NCBI RefSeq assembly: GCF_019968765.1
Contig: NZ_CP074149.1
Location: 62,001-126,000 of the forward strand
DNA from: Enterobacter sp. JBIWA008
GTDB taxonomy: Bacteria; Pseudomonadota; Gammaproteobacteria; Enterobacterales; Enterobacteriaceae
Direction of reading: 5' to 3'
Length of the DNA: 64,000 bases
Shown: piece after piece, positions 44,537 through 54,119 of the stretch
How the letters are laid out: every line of letters begins with the position of its first letter
How positions within the stretch are numbered: position 1 is the first letter of the stretch
Notes under the pieces: generated by a model
What the model saw: only the letters and a program-made list of their open reading frames with translations
Database searches by the model: none
Told to the model about the DNA's origin: nothing
Position numbers and translations under genes: made by a program

Positions 44537-47185
44537 ATGGAAAATCCAGCCATCCTGTTGCGACGTCTGAACCCTTACTGTGCCCGTGCGATGGAAGGCG
44601 CAGCGTCGCTCTGCCAGACCCGCACCCATGCGGAAATTTTGCCGGAGCACTGGCTGCTGAAGCTGCTCGAACAGGGGGAAGGTGATCTGACGGTGCTGGC
44701 CCGCCGCTACGAGTGGGATATGGACGCCATCTGGCAGGATTTGCTGGGCTGGCTGGACAAGCAGCCGCGCTCGGTTCGCCACCGCCCACAGCTGTCTGAT
44801 GCCATTCAGTCTCTTCTACAGGAAGCCTGGCTGATTGCTTCTCTTAACGGTGAGGAACAAATACGCAGCATCCATCTGCTGATGGCGCTGGTTGACAAAC
44901 AGAAACTGGTTCGCTGTGACGGGCTGTGGCCGCTGCTGACGCTGGGCCAGAGCCAGCTGGAACGTCTGCGTCCGCTGCTCGACGCACAGTCGGATGAACG
45001 CCCGGACGTGCAGCAGGAAGCAGAGCTGGCGCAGAGCCACGGTGGCGAGGTGGAGTTTGTTGGCCGTCCGGTTGGTGCAGAACTGAAAGAAGGCGAGCTC
45101 ACCCCGGCGCTGCAGAACGCGCTGGACAAATTCACCCTCGACGTTACCGCCAAAGCGAAAGAGGGCAAAATCGACCCGGTCTTTGGTCGTGATACTGAAA
45201 TCCGCCAGATGGTGGACATTCTCTCGCGCCGTCGCAAGAACAACCCGATTCTGGTGGGTGAACCAGGCGTCGGCAAAACGGCGCTGGTGGAAGATCTGGC
45301 TTTACGTATCGCAGAAGGTAACGTTCCGGAAAGCCTGAAGCCGGTTATTCTGCGCACCCTCGACCTCGGCCTGTTGCAGGCAGGTGCAGGAGTGAAAGGC
45401 GAGTTCGAACAGCGCCTGAAAAACGTCATCGATGCTGTACAGCAGTCGCCCACCCCGATTTTGCTGTTTATTGACGAAGCCCACACCATCATCGGCGCGG
45501 GTAACCAGGCGGGAGGCGCAGATGCGGCCAACCTGCTGAAACCGGCGCTTGCGCGCGGCGAACTTCGCACTATCGCCGCCACCACATGGTCTGAATACAA
45601 ACAATATTTTGAGCGCGATGCCGCCCTGGAGCGTCGCTTCCAGATGGTGAAGGTGGACGAGCCGGATGACGACACCGCCTGCCTGATGCTGCGCGGTCTC
45701 AAATCCCGCTATGCCGAACACCATAACGTGCACATCACTGACGATGCGGTCCGTGCGGCCGTCACCCTGTCCCGTCGCTACCTGACCGGCCGCCAGTTGC
45801 CGGACAAGGCTGTTGATTTGCTGGATACCGCCGCCGCGCGCGTGCGCATGAGTCTCGATACGGTACCTGAAGCCATTACCCGCCTGAAAGCGCAACTGAC
45901 GGCGCTGGCACTGGAAGAGCAGGCGTTGCTGGAAGATATCGCCGCCGGCAGTACTTCCCACGGCGACCGCCTGAGTGCCCTCGCCCTGCAGCGAACGATG
46001 CTGGAAGACAGCCTGCAAAAACAGACACACCAGTTTGAACAGCAGAAAGCGGTTGCCAATGAACTGAGCGCCAGTCGGCAGGATATCAGTCGTCAGACGG
46101 ACATCGCTGACTGCCGACAGCAACTGGCTATCCTGCAGGAAGCCGGGACGCTGGTTCAGGTGGATGTCGATACCCGCACGGTGGCCAACGTGATTGCCGA
46201 CTGGACCGGCGTGCCGCTCTCCTCATTAATGAAAGACGAGCAGACCGGACTGCTGAGCCTGGAAGATGACATCGGCAAACGAGTAGTCGGCCAGGATGTG
46301 GCGTTGAACGCCATTGCACAGCGTCTGCGCGCCGCCAAAACCGGGCTGACGTCCGAGAACGGTCCGCAGGGCGTGTTCCTGCTGGTTGGCCCGAGTGGCG
46401 TCGGTAAGACTGAAACTGCGCTTGCACTGGCAGACGTGCTGTACGGCGGTGAGAAATCCCTCATCACCATCAACCTGTCCGAGTATCAGGAGCCGCACAC
46501 GGTGTCGCAGCTGAAAGGCTCGCCGCCGGGCTACGTGGGTTACGGTCAGGGCGGCATTCTCACCGAAGCGGTACGTAAGCGCCCGTATAGCGTGGTGCTG
46601 CTCGATGAGGTGGAAAAAGCACACCGTGACGTCATGAACCTGTTCTATCAGGTATTCGACCGCGGCTTTATGCGCGACGGCGAAGGGCGCGAAATCGACT
46701 TTCGCAATACCGTCATCCTCATGACCTCCAATCTCGGCAGCGATCACCTGATGCAACTGCTTGACGAACAGCCGGAGGCCACCGAAGGCGATCTGCATGA
46801 ACTGCTGCGTCCGATCCTGCGTGATCACTTCCAGCCCGCGCTGCTGGCCCGCTTCCAGACCGTGATTTACCGTCCTCTGGCGGAAGCTGCGATGCGCACC
46901 ATCGTTGAGATGAAACTCGCACAGGTCAGCAAGCGACTGAACCGTCACTACGGTCTGACCACGCAGATAGATGAGAGCCTGTATGACGCTCTCACTTCTG
47001 CCTGCCTGCTGCCGGATACCGGTGCGCGTAACGTTGACAGTCTACTCAATCAGCAGATTCTGCCGGTGCTGAGTCAGCAACTGCTGACCCACATGGCTGC
47101 GAAACAGAAACCACACTGCCTGACGCTCGGCTGGAATGATGAAGAAGGGATTGTACTGGCGTTTAATGAGGTGAGCGGAGGCTGA
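44537..47185 (+). CDS. clpV: T6SS sheath-recycling ATPase ClpV (TssH)
   Basis: The start at ATG 44537 (MENPAILLRRLNPYCARAMEG) has GAGAGAG in front and is the family start. The 882-residue AAA+ protein has both Walker A motifs (GEPGVGKT near 240 and GPSGVGKT near 618), a ClpV N-domain and a middle domain. It disassembles contracted sheaths. All motifs look intact. Confidence 0.97.
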   Translation: MENPAILLRRLNPYCARAMEGAASLCQTRTHAEILPEHWLLKLLEQGEGDLTVLARRYEWDMDAIWQDLLGWLDKQPRSVRHRPQLSDAIQSLLQEAWLIASLNGEEQIRSIHLLMALVDKQKLVRCDGLWPLLTLGQSQLERLRPLLDAQSDERPDVQQEAELAQSHGGEVEFVGRPVGAELKEGELTPALQNALDKFTLDVTAKAKEGKIDPVFGRDTEIRQMVDILSRRRKNNPILVGEPGVGKTALVEDLALRIAEGNVPESLKPVILRTLDLGLLQAGAGVKGEFEQRLKNVIDAVQQSPTPILLFIDEAHTIIGAGNQAGGADAANLLKPALARGELRTIAATTWSEYKQYFERDAALERRFQMVKVDEPDDDTACLMLRGLKSRYAEHHNVHITDDAVRAAVTLSRRYLTGRQLPDKAVDLLDTAAARVRMSLDTVPEAITRLKAQLTALALEEQALLEDIAAGSTSHGDRLSALALQRTMLEDSLQKQTHQFEQQKAVANELSASRQDISRQTDIADCRQQLAILQEAGTLVQVDVDTRTVANVIADWTGVPLSSLMKDEQTGLLSLEDDIGKRVVGQDVALNAIAQRLRAAKTGLTSENGPQGVFLLVGPSGVGKTETALALADVLYGGEKSLITINLSEYQEPHTVSQLKGSPPGYVGYGQGGILTEAVRKRPYSVVLLDEVEKAHRDVMNLFYQVFDRGFMRDGEGREIDFRNTVILMTSNLGSDHLMQLLDEQPEATEGDLHELLRPILRDHFQPALLARFQTVIYRPLAEAAMRTIVEMKLAQVSKRLNRHYGLTTQIDESLYDALTSACLLPDTGARNVDSLLNQQILPVLSQQLLTHMAAKQKPHCLTLGWNDEEGIVLAFNEVSGG

Positions 47186-47186
47186 A

Positions 47187-47792
47187 ATGCAGATTTGCAT
47201 GATGGATTACGGCAACCTGTCGGCGGATGGCAAAACGGCGTACCTGAAATGCTACGGCATCGGGACGTTTGAAGTGTTGTCGGGGATTGAGCGGTATATC
47301 AATAATCCTGACTGCGCTGACCATGAGAAGGCGGCTATTCCACCCGGTACATACTGGGTGACCGACAGGCCTGCCGGTAGCCTGTATAACCGAGTCAGAG
47401 CAGAAACCATTGATGCATGGCATGGTTACCGAAATCATCATTCTGAATGGTTTGCCCTGTTCAGCGATAAAACCAAAAAAGACAGCCTGAATGTGAATGG
47501 TCTCAACCGAACGGGCTTTCGTCTTCACCCCCTGAACAGCGATGGCACCGGAGTTTCCTGGGGCTGTATCACCCTGAGACGTTACAGCGATTTTCAGCAT
47601 CTGCGCCGCCTGTTGTTGAAGCGGGGGACCTTTCCGGTGCCAGGCGGGAACGGCCTGATGGCCTGGGCGCGTATCGATGTGCGCGGTACGCCTGATTTCA
47701 GTCAGTGCGAGAAAGAGATTAAGGAAAAGGTCGACGCTGATAAGCGTCGGGCACAACAGGCCCTGAAGAAACGCACGGAGAGCGCAGAATGA
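47187..47792 (+). CDS. DUF2778 (Tlde1-type) T6SS effector candidate
   Basis: The 201-residue protein matches DUF2778, the family of Tlde1, an L,D-transpeptidase-like T6SS effector that damages the peptidoglycan of target cells. Visible motifs are GTYWVTDRPAGS, EWFALFSDK, and the catalytic pair: His114 in FRLHP and Cys127 in SWGCITL. It lies directly between clpV and the next gene, whose ATG overlaps its stop by 4 bases. I do not see the immunity family; the neighbour is the candidate. Membership of the family is clear; effector status is inferred from it and the locus. Confidence 0.8.
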   Translation: MQICMMDYGNLSADGKTAYLKCYGIGTFEVLSGIERYINNPDCADHEKAAIPPGTYWVTDRPAGSLYNRVRAETIDAWHGYRNHHSEWFALFSDKTKKDSLNVNGLNRTGFRLHPLNSDGTGVSWGCITLRRYSDFQHLRRLLLKRGTFPVPGGNGLMAWARIDVRGTPDFSQCEKEIKEKVDADKRRAQQALKKRTESAE

Positions 47793-48016
47793 AAATCCCG
47801 CTCGTACTGGTCCTGGCGTTGCTCGGGTCGTTCTTCCTTCCCGATGGCAACCTTACCGATTTTGTCATTAACCACCTTCCGGTGCCGGGAGACGGTGAGG
47901 AGGGGATGGATAACCTTGCGATGACAGTCATCCTGATAAAAGCCCTGCTGAGCGGCATCGGGGCATGCCTCCTGCTGACGCTGATTCACTGGCTGCGCAA
48001 CCGTCTGAATAAATAG
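47789..48016 (+). CDS. Small two-TM membrane protein, immunity candidate
   Basis: A 75-residue protein with hydrophobic segments at about 2-17 and 47-66. Its ATG overlaps the effector stop (ATGA), giving tight coupling as for effector-immunity pairs. Against a periplasmic L,D-transpeptidase-like effector a membrane- or periplasm-exposed immunity protein is expected. The 30-residue loop between segments (LPVPGDGEEGMD) would face the periplasm if both ends are cytoplasmic. No known Tldi family is recognised. Confidence 0.5.
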   Translation: MKIPLVLVLALLGSFFLPDGNLTDFVINHLPVPGDGEEGMDNLAMTVILIKALLSGIGACLLLTLIHWLRNRLNK

Positions 48017-48095
48017 TCCGTTTTTTTCTTCTCTGACCGATGCTGGCCCGCGCCAGCCCTGACGGAATAACCGAATACACAATGGAGTCAACGCC

Positions 48096-50642
48096 ATGAG
48101 CCTGACGGATACCCTGAACACGATGGTGGCCTCCGTCACCGGAAAAGCACTGAACCGCTACCGCCTCGATATCCCTTCCTGCACGGCCGATATCGACGTG
48201 GAGGACTTCAGCGGTTCAGAAGCGATGAGCGAGCTTTACTGCTACACCATCAACTTCACCAGTGCCGACAACAACATTGATGCCCGCCAGATGCTGAGCA
48301 AGCCGGCGACCCTGACCATGGGCGCGGGCAATTTGCTTTCCCTGACGGAGCGTAAGGTGGTTCACGGAGTGGTGACCCGTTTCGAGCGTACCGGTGGTTC
48401 AGCAGATGAAGCACAGTACTGCATTGTGCTGGAGCCGTTTCTGGCGCTGCTGGGCAATCAGTTCCGTACTCACCGCTTTTTCGTCAATAAGTCGGTACCG
48501 GAAGTGGTTGCAGAGGTGCTCACGGAACATGGCCTGAAAGGCTGGGAGTATGAGTTTACCCTCAAATCCGATTATCCAAGGCGTGAGCAGATTAACCAGT
48601 ATCAGGAAAACGACCTCGCCTTCATTGAACGTCTGCTGGCGGAGGTGGGTATTTTTTATTTCTTCACCCTGCAGCCTGATACCCAGACCGAAGTGGTGCA
48701 CTTTGCGGACAAGCAGAGCGCCTGGACGTTTGGTAAAAAACTCCCGCTGAACAGCCCGTCAGGGGCGAATGACAATGCGGTCGACTCGGTGTGGGATGTG
48801 CACGTCTGGCATAACGTGGTGGAACGCTCTGTCACGGCCAGCGACTATAACCACCGTGAGGCCCAGAACGTCCTGATGTCTGTGCCGGCGGACATGACCC
48901 GCGGCGACGGGGAAGGGAACACCTACGGGGACGTGTATCACTACCGCCCGCGTCACCTTGAACGTGGCGACAAAATTACGCCGACGGCAGAAACCGGTAA
49001 TTTCTGGGCGCGCCTGGAGCATGAACGCTACCTTTCCACCCAGACCACTGTAACTGGCAGCAGTACCGACCATACCCTGGGCCCGGCCCAGGTGCTGACT
49101 ATCACCGAAACTGCTATCCCGCCGACGCTGCCGCGTGAAACCGAAAACGGTCTCGTCATCATCAGCGCCGGTTACTCTGCCAGCCGTCAGAGCGCGCTGA
49201 AGGTGGAATGGGCGGCCATGCCGTACTACGAGAACCGCTGCTGGCGTCCTGCCGCTAAAAAGCGCCCGGTGGTCAGTGGCACCCTGATGGCGCGCGTGAC
49301 CAGTGCCAAAGATAACGACATCTACGCCTGGCAGGATGCATCCGGCATGTACCGGGTGAAGTTTGATGCCGACCGTGATGACAAAAAGCAGGGCATGGAG
49401 AGCATGCCAGTGCGCTTTGCCAAGCCTTATGGTGGGGACAAATACGGATTCCACTTCCCGCTGATCCAGGGTACTGAAGTCGCCATTGCTTTCCACGAAG
49501 GTGATCCGGATCGCCCGTATATAGCCCATGCCCTTCACGACTCCCGCCACGTCGACCATGTCACTGAGGCCAACAGCACGCGCAATGTTATCCGCACAGC
49601 TGGCCTGAACAAGCTGCGGATGGAGGACAAGCGCGGCGAAGAGCATGTCAAGCTCAGTACGGAGTATGGTGGGAAGACCCAACTTAATTTAGGGCACAAC
49701 GTCGATGAGGAGCGCGTTGTTAGAGGTGAAGGTGCAGAGTTGCGCACTGATGATTGGGTGGCCGTCCGGGGTGGAAAAGGGATTTTATTAAGCGCTGACT
49801 CTCAGCCAAATGCTGACGGTATAATGCTCGATATGCGTAAAGCTGTACAGCAGCTGGAACAGGCTCTTGCCCTCGCAAAAAGTCTGAGCAAAGCTGCTGA
49901 GACAGCAAAAGCAACTTCGGCAGATTCAGATAGCCAGTCAAGTCTGAATAGCGCGCTGTCCGGACTGCAAAAACCAGGGATATTAGCTCATTCACCGATG
50001 GGTATTGGGATGGTCAGTCCCGAAGCAGTTCGGATTGCGTCTGGAAGCCAGAGTGTAGGAATAGTATCTGGTCGCAATACAGACATAAGCGCAGCTCAGT
50101 CGGTTACTGTTGCGGCGTCGAAAACGGTCAGTCTATTTGCACAAAGTGCAGGGATGCAACTTTTTGCAGGGCAGGGCAAAGTGGATGTGCAGGCGCAGGG
50201 CGATGCATTGAATGTTCAGGCACTGAAGGATGTCACAGTTACCAGCAATAGCGGTAACGTGACGGTTAATGCCAGCAAGGAATTAACCCTTGTTTGTAAT
50301 GGAGCTTATATCAAGATCAGTGGAGGGAATATTGAGCTTGGATGTCCGGGGAATATCCTGCTGAAAGCTGCAAATGTGCAAAAAATGGGTGCGGCAAACT
50401 TAAATTTGTCTCCTCAGGAGCTGCCTAAAGGATTTAAAGGTGGATTTGCAATAACTAATCAGGATACGGGTGAGGTGATGCCGTACACTCTTTATAAGGT
50501 AACCACCGCGGAAGGTGATGTTTATTCAGGGACAACAGATAAGCTCGGCAATACCATGCCAATTCATACTGCGTCTCCGTCATCAATGAAAATTGAGTTT
50601 CCTCTAAGCAGTACTGACAGCGAACAAGGAGCGTCATCATGA
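48096..50642 (+). CDS. vgrG: T6SS spike protein VgrG (TssI)
   Basis: The 848-residue protein has the gp27-gp5-like VgrG core (LTDTLNTMVASVTG..., AYDYNHREAQNVLM region, GMESMPVRFAKPYGGDKYGFHFPLIQGTEVAIAFHEGDPDRPYIAHALHDS) and a C-terminal extension (about 530-848) with a DUF2345-type beta-helix (VTVTSNSGNVTVNASKELTLVCNG) and a short end domain. The extension is much richer in A+T than the core. Such extensions fit specific effectors, here the lipase that follows by a 4-base overlap. Confidence 0.95.
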   Translation: MSLTDTLNTMVASVTGKALNRYRLDIPSCTADIDVEDFSGSEAMSELYCYTINFTSADNNIDARQMLSKPATLTMGAGNLLSLTERKVVHGVVTRFERTGGSADEAQYCIVLEPFLALLGNQFRTHRFFVNKSVPEVVAEVLTEHGLKGWEYEFTLKSDYPRREQINQYQENDLAFIERLLAEVGIFYFFTLQPDTQTEVVHFADKQSAWTFGKKLPLNSPSGANDNAVDSVWDVHVWHNVVERSVTASDYNHREAQNVLMSVPADMTRGDGEGNTYGDVYHYRPRHLERGDKITPTAETGNFWARLEHERYLSTQTTVTGSSTDHTLGPAQVLTITETAIPPTLPRETENGLVIISAGYSASRQSALKVEWAAMPYYENRCWRPAAKKRPVVSGTLMARVTSAKDNDIYAWQDASGMYRVKFDADRDDKKQGMESMPVRFAKPYGGDKYGFHFPLIQGTEVAIAFHEGDPDRPYIAHALHDSRHVDHVTEANSTRNVIRTAGLNKLRMEDKRGEEHVKLSTEYGGKTQLNLGHNVDEERVVRGEGAELRTDDWVAVRGGKGILLSADSQPNADGIMLDMRKAVQQLEQALALAKSLSKAAETAKATSADSDSQSSLNSALSGLQKPGILAHSPMGIGMVSPEAVRIASGSQSVGIVSGRNTDISAAQSVTVAASKTVSLFAQSAGMQLFAGQGKVDVQAQGDALNVQALKDVTVTSNSGNVTVNASKELTLVCNGAYIKISGGNIELGCPGNILLKAANVQKMGAANLNLSPQELPKGFKGGFAITNQDTGEVMPYTLYKVTTAEGDVYSGTTDKLGNTMPIHTASPSSMKIEFPLSSTDSEQGASS

Positions 50643-52549
50643 GCGAATCAAGAACATCTGCTGTAGGGACATTTGGTAAAGCCCAGGCTCCGGCGCAAAA
50701 AAAATGTTGGATTGAAATTCAACTGGTTGATGAGAATGGTAACGCCGTAGCTAATATGCCATGGAGAGGAGAGAATGAGGCTACCCGTGATAAAGTAATT
50801 AAACCTTATAGTGGCATTACTGATTCAGAAGGCATTTTGAGAATCGATGATTTGCTTCATCCTGATCTCACTCTTTTTGTTGAAGCTCAAGCACTTGTTG
50901 ATGAAATGGAGCAGAGGCCTTTAAGTATAGAAAGAACATACTCCTATCCTATGAAAATGTCGCCAGTGACTGTCGATAACAAAGCTAATAACATTTGTTA
51001 TTATGTTGTTGTAGGGCAGTTGTGCGATAAAGCACCAAATATCCCAGGCTGGAATAGTAAAGAATTACCGGCTTTTCATTTCCCTGACCCTGATTTTTCC
51101 GGGTTAACCATTTCGAATATGTACTTTAATTCGAGGGTTATAGTGAAGGTATGTCCATTTAGAGCATGGAATATTCTTCTTCATCATACCAAAGATTACT
51201 CTATCGTTAATGCATTTAATTTGGGGCTTTTAGCTGAGTTTGCTTATTCTGACAAAGAAAAAGTACTATCTTTTTTTAATGACCAATGCCAAGACTTATC
51301 TAAAGTTCCTAATATGCTCTATGAAACCATTTCTGTCGATGTGCCGTTTAGAGAACGTTATGTAAATCCAGTATTTCTCGATACTACGGAAGGTGATTCT
51401 GGGGAAGGAGGAACCCAGCTTTTCTTCGTCAGTAATTTAACTAAGCTAATAGTAGGATGGAGAGGTACTGAGCCAGATAAACTAGCAGATCTTGGTGCTG
51501 ATGGAACATTCAGGCCGGTGCCATGTCCAGATATAGTGCCTGCAGGTCATTGCCACAAAGGTTTTTTAGATGCTTTTAACTTAGTTGGAAAAAAATTCGG
51601 GGACCAATTCAAGCAAATTCAGAGCTTATCCAATGGACGTGAGCTTTTTATTGCTGGGCATAGTTTAGGCGGGGCATTGACACTAATTCATGCTACTGTA
51701 CTGCGTGATTATCAACCAGTAATTTATACATATGGGATGCCGCGAGTGTTTACGGCATCGACTATTAATGAGATTCAAAATATTTCTCATTATAGACATG
51801 TAAACGACTCAGACTCAGTAACAAGCGTTCCACCGGAACTAGAGTTAGATAATAAACTTTATGACCTTTGGGGACCCTACGGTGTCGTCTATGGGTTCAT
51901 CGGTTCTGTTTGGGCTATGGAGATTCAAGGCGCAGGAATTAAGTTTGGTGATCCTTATTGGCATCATGGTAGTACTGTCTGCTTTTTTAAGGCTGAGCAG
52001 TCTATTGTAAAGTATTCAAAAAGAATAATGCCACTTATAGGCATGGACGTTAGCAACCCTTATATGTCAATAAGGGAGATCTCATTTGATAAATGTAAGC
52101 TATATCTTGTTCCAGAACTTAATGAGCAAATGTTTTGCACTACAGCTGAAGAGCAAAATAAATTTGTAAAATGTTTGTCTCCTGAAAGCTTAAGGCATTA
52201 CTTTCCTAAAAATACCAATCCTGATCTTGACTCTTGGACAAATCCAGTAAATCACTCTATGTCAAATAAATACATGCCATTTATCAATAATGAGTTGATT
52301 GAGTTGGTAGATCCTGAACGGCAAATGGAGAGGAAAATGAATCGAGAGAAATTCTCACGCACTGTTGACAATGCATCGAAATCAACAGAAAACACTTCAA
52401 AAAATGAAGTGGAAAGGAATAAGGTTTTTTTATCTTTGCAAGAAATGATGCCAAAAACATTAGGGATATCAAAGACCGAGAGCAATTGGGTGAATGCATT
52501 GGTCAGATTTAAAAATACTGCAAAGGAAGAATATGAAAATATTAATTAA
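50639..52549 (+). CDS. Class 3 lipase T6SS effector (Tle2-like)
   Basis: The 636-residue protein starts within the vgrG stop. It has an N-terminal transthyretin-like domain (WIEIQLVDENGNAVANMPWR ... GILRIDDLLHPDLTLFVEA), probably for loading on VgrG, and a class 3 lipase domain with catalytic Ser342 in AGHSLGG, Asp390 or Asp392 in HVNDSDSV and His442/443 in YWHHGS. The C-terminal 180 residues have no match I know. It would degrade phospholipids of target cells. It is followed at once by a lipoprotein that is the immunity candidate. Confidence 0.8.
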   Translation: MSESRTSAVGTFGKAQAPAQKKCWIEIQLVDENGNAVANMPWRGENEATRDKVIKPYSGITDSEGILRIDDLLHPDLTLFVEAQALVDEMEQRPLSIERTYSYPMKMSPVTVDNKANNICYYVVVGQLCDKAPNIPGWNSKELPAFHFPDPDFSGLTISNMYFNSRVIVKVCPFRAWNILLHHTKDYSIVNAFNLGLLAEFAYSDKEKVLSFFNDQCQDLSKVPNMLYETISVDVPFRERYVNPVFLDTTEGDSGEGGTQLFFVSNLTKLIVGWRGTEPDKLADLGADGTFRPVPCPDIVPAGHCHKGFLDAFNLVGKKFGDQFKQIQSLSNGRELFIAGHSLGGALTLIHATVLRDYQPVIYTYGMPRVFTASTINEIQNISHYRHVNDSDSVTSVPPELELDNKLYDLWGPYGVVYGFIGSVWAMEIQGAGIKFGDPYWHHGSTVCFFKAEQSIVKYSKRIMPLIGMDVSNPYMSIREISFDKCKLYLVPELNEQMFCTTAEEQNKFVKCLSPESLRHYFPKNTNPDLDSWTNPVNHSMSNKYMPFINNELIELVDPERQMERKMNREKFSRTVDNASKSTENTSKNEVERNKVFLSLQEMMPKTLGISKTESNWVNALVRFKNTAKEEYENIN

Positions 52550-53294
52550 GAATATGGTGTTCATCTTTCCTTTTCTTTTGTTAGGCTGTGATAAAGATGA
52601 GTCATTGAATCCTCCGCCTGATAGTGAAATGGTTACTGTAATTGCAAAGATGCCAACGGACAGTAAAATACTGCCATTGGAAATTATGTATCGTTCAACC
52701 ACTTGCTTGAAGAGTCGTAAAAATTCAAATGGGGATGTAGTAAAAGAACCTGGGTATCATTTTATCAAGAAAGAATTCAATCTTGCATCAGGTGACAGTA
52801 TATTTAACCTCGACGTTTCACGCGATGGTGGCGGGCAGTGTAATTGGCGATTAAGCAATATAACTCTAGGGTTTAATTTAAAAAAACGCCCATCAGATAA
52901 AGATGAAAAAAGTGAAAGCATTCCAATTAAAGAAATTATTGTATTTGATGATAATTCACCTCAGCGGCTAAGTGGAGCATATGAGGTTATTAATGGAAAT
53001 GTCACCCTGAATGATGATTACTTCCCTTTAATAACAAAGCGTAGGAGTGTCGGTAGCCCAGTGGAATATTCCATAGTTAGGTCCTCACCAGATGTGATTT
53101 ATAAATCAACATCGGCAAAAGAAGTTATTTTTGAGCCCAGGCTTCATTTTTTAAAAACCTTGCGAGCCACAGAGCCAGCGGTGCAAAAGGTCGGGGTGTA
53201 TATGTCAGTGTTGTACCCAGATGGAACCGTTGAGAACGGGCCATATTTCCCTAATTACAAAAAGCTTCAGTTGCTTGCAAAAGGTAGTGATTGA
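52533..53294 (+). CDS. Lipoprotein, immunity candidate for the lipase effector
   Basis: I start at ATG 52533 (MKILIKNMVFIFPFLLLGC), with AAAGGAAG in front; it overlaps the effector gene by 17 bases. The lipobox LLLGC puts the 253-residue protein in the outer or inner membrane facing the periplasm, where Tle2-type effectors act; immunity proteins of lipase effectors are often such lipoproteins. The mature part is mostly beta-strand with no motif I recognise. Confidence 0.65.
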   Translation: MKILIKNMVFIFPFLLLGCDKDESLNPPPDSEMVTVIAKMPTDSKILPLEIMYRSTTCLKSRKNSNGDVVKEPGYHFIKKEFNLASGDSIFNLDVSRDGGGQCNWRLSNITLGFNLKKRPSDKDEKSESIPIKEIIVFDDNSPQRLSGAYEVINGNVTLNDDYFPLITKRRSVGSPVEYSIVRSSPDVIYKSTSAKEVIFEPRLHFLKTLRATEPAVQKVGVYMSVLYPDGTVENGPYFPNYKKLQLLAKGSD

Positions 53295-53364
53295 TTGTTA
53301 TTTATAATTAGAAAGTGATTTTAAATTCGAATTATCGAATGGTCGCTCAAAATATATATTGGTT

Positions 53365-53793
53365 ATGAAATATTTTTCATCAAGTCTCTACGGAATTTCA
53401 GTATTATGCTTTTGCGCTGCTTTATACTTTCCCTCTTTTAGCACAGATACAGGTTCAAGTGATGGTCTTGCTTTACTTATAACTGTAGGGTTTGGTTTTT
53501 TTGTTGATCCTGGTTCTTCATTTTCTTGGTTAGCTAATCCATTGTATATAGCATCACTTATAGGAGTGATTAATAAAAAAGAAAATAATCTATTGTTCAT
53601 GTTGTCTCTGGTGTCATTTGTTTTGGCTATTTCTTTCTTGGGAGTGAAAAGCATTATTGTAGACGCTGGAGGTCGTGACAGATTAATAATCTCTTATGGC
53701 TTAGGTTATTGGATGTGGGTATCTGCTCCGTTTATCATGATAGTTGGTCAATATATTGATATTAAACGGTGTGAAAGATTTAAAAACAGCTGA
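53365..53793 (+). CDS. Four-TM membrane protein of unknown role
   Basis: From ATG 53365 the 142-residue product has four likely membrane segments (about 8-22, 35-50, 73-93 and 115-133). It lies between the immunity candidate and PAAR and shares their low G+C. It may be a second immunity protein or an orphan left by past effector exchange. Confidence 0.5.
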   Translation: MKYFSSSLYGISVLCFCAALYFPSFSTDTGSSDGLALLITVGFGFFVDPGSSFSWLANPLYIASLIGVINKKENNLLFMLSLVSFVLAISFLGVKSIIVDAGGRDRLIISYGLGYWMWVSAPFIMIVGQYIDIKRCERFKNS

Positions 53794-53849
53794 ATTGTTT
53801 TTGCTAATGGCTTTGTTTTTAGATCGTAAATGATTGCGGAGGTTTCAAG

Positions 53850-54116
53850 ATGTCAAACGGTTTTGTATTGCTGGGAGATAAAACAACGCATGGTGGTGAA
53901 GTGATCTCTGCTTCTTCAACTATGATAGTTAATAATAAAAAGGTGGCCTTAGTTGGGGATAAAGTAAGTTGTCCTAAAGGCGGCCACGGAATAAATGCCA
54001 TTATAGAGGGTTCGCCTGAATGGTCTTCTGATGGTAAATCAGTTGTCGTGGATGGTTGCCATTGTGAATGTGGTTGTCAGGTCATCTCCAGCGCGCCGGA
54101 TTGCGCTATAGGATAA
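53850..54116 (+). CDS. PAAR-domain T6SS spike-tip protein
   Basis: The 88-residue protein is a short PAAR (FVLLGDKTTHGGEVISASSTM, VALVGDKVSCPKGGHG, VDGCHCECGCQVISS). It caps the VgrG spike. No C-terminal toxin domain is attached, so it is a structural PAAR. It is A+T-richer than the later structural genes. Confidence 0.92.
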   Translation: MSNGFVLLGDKTTHGGEVISASSTMIVNNKKVALVGDKVSCPKGGHGINAIIEGSPEWSSDGKSVVVDGCHCECGCQVISSAPDCAIG

Positions 54117-54119
54117 TTA

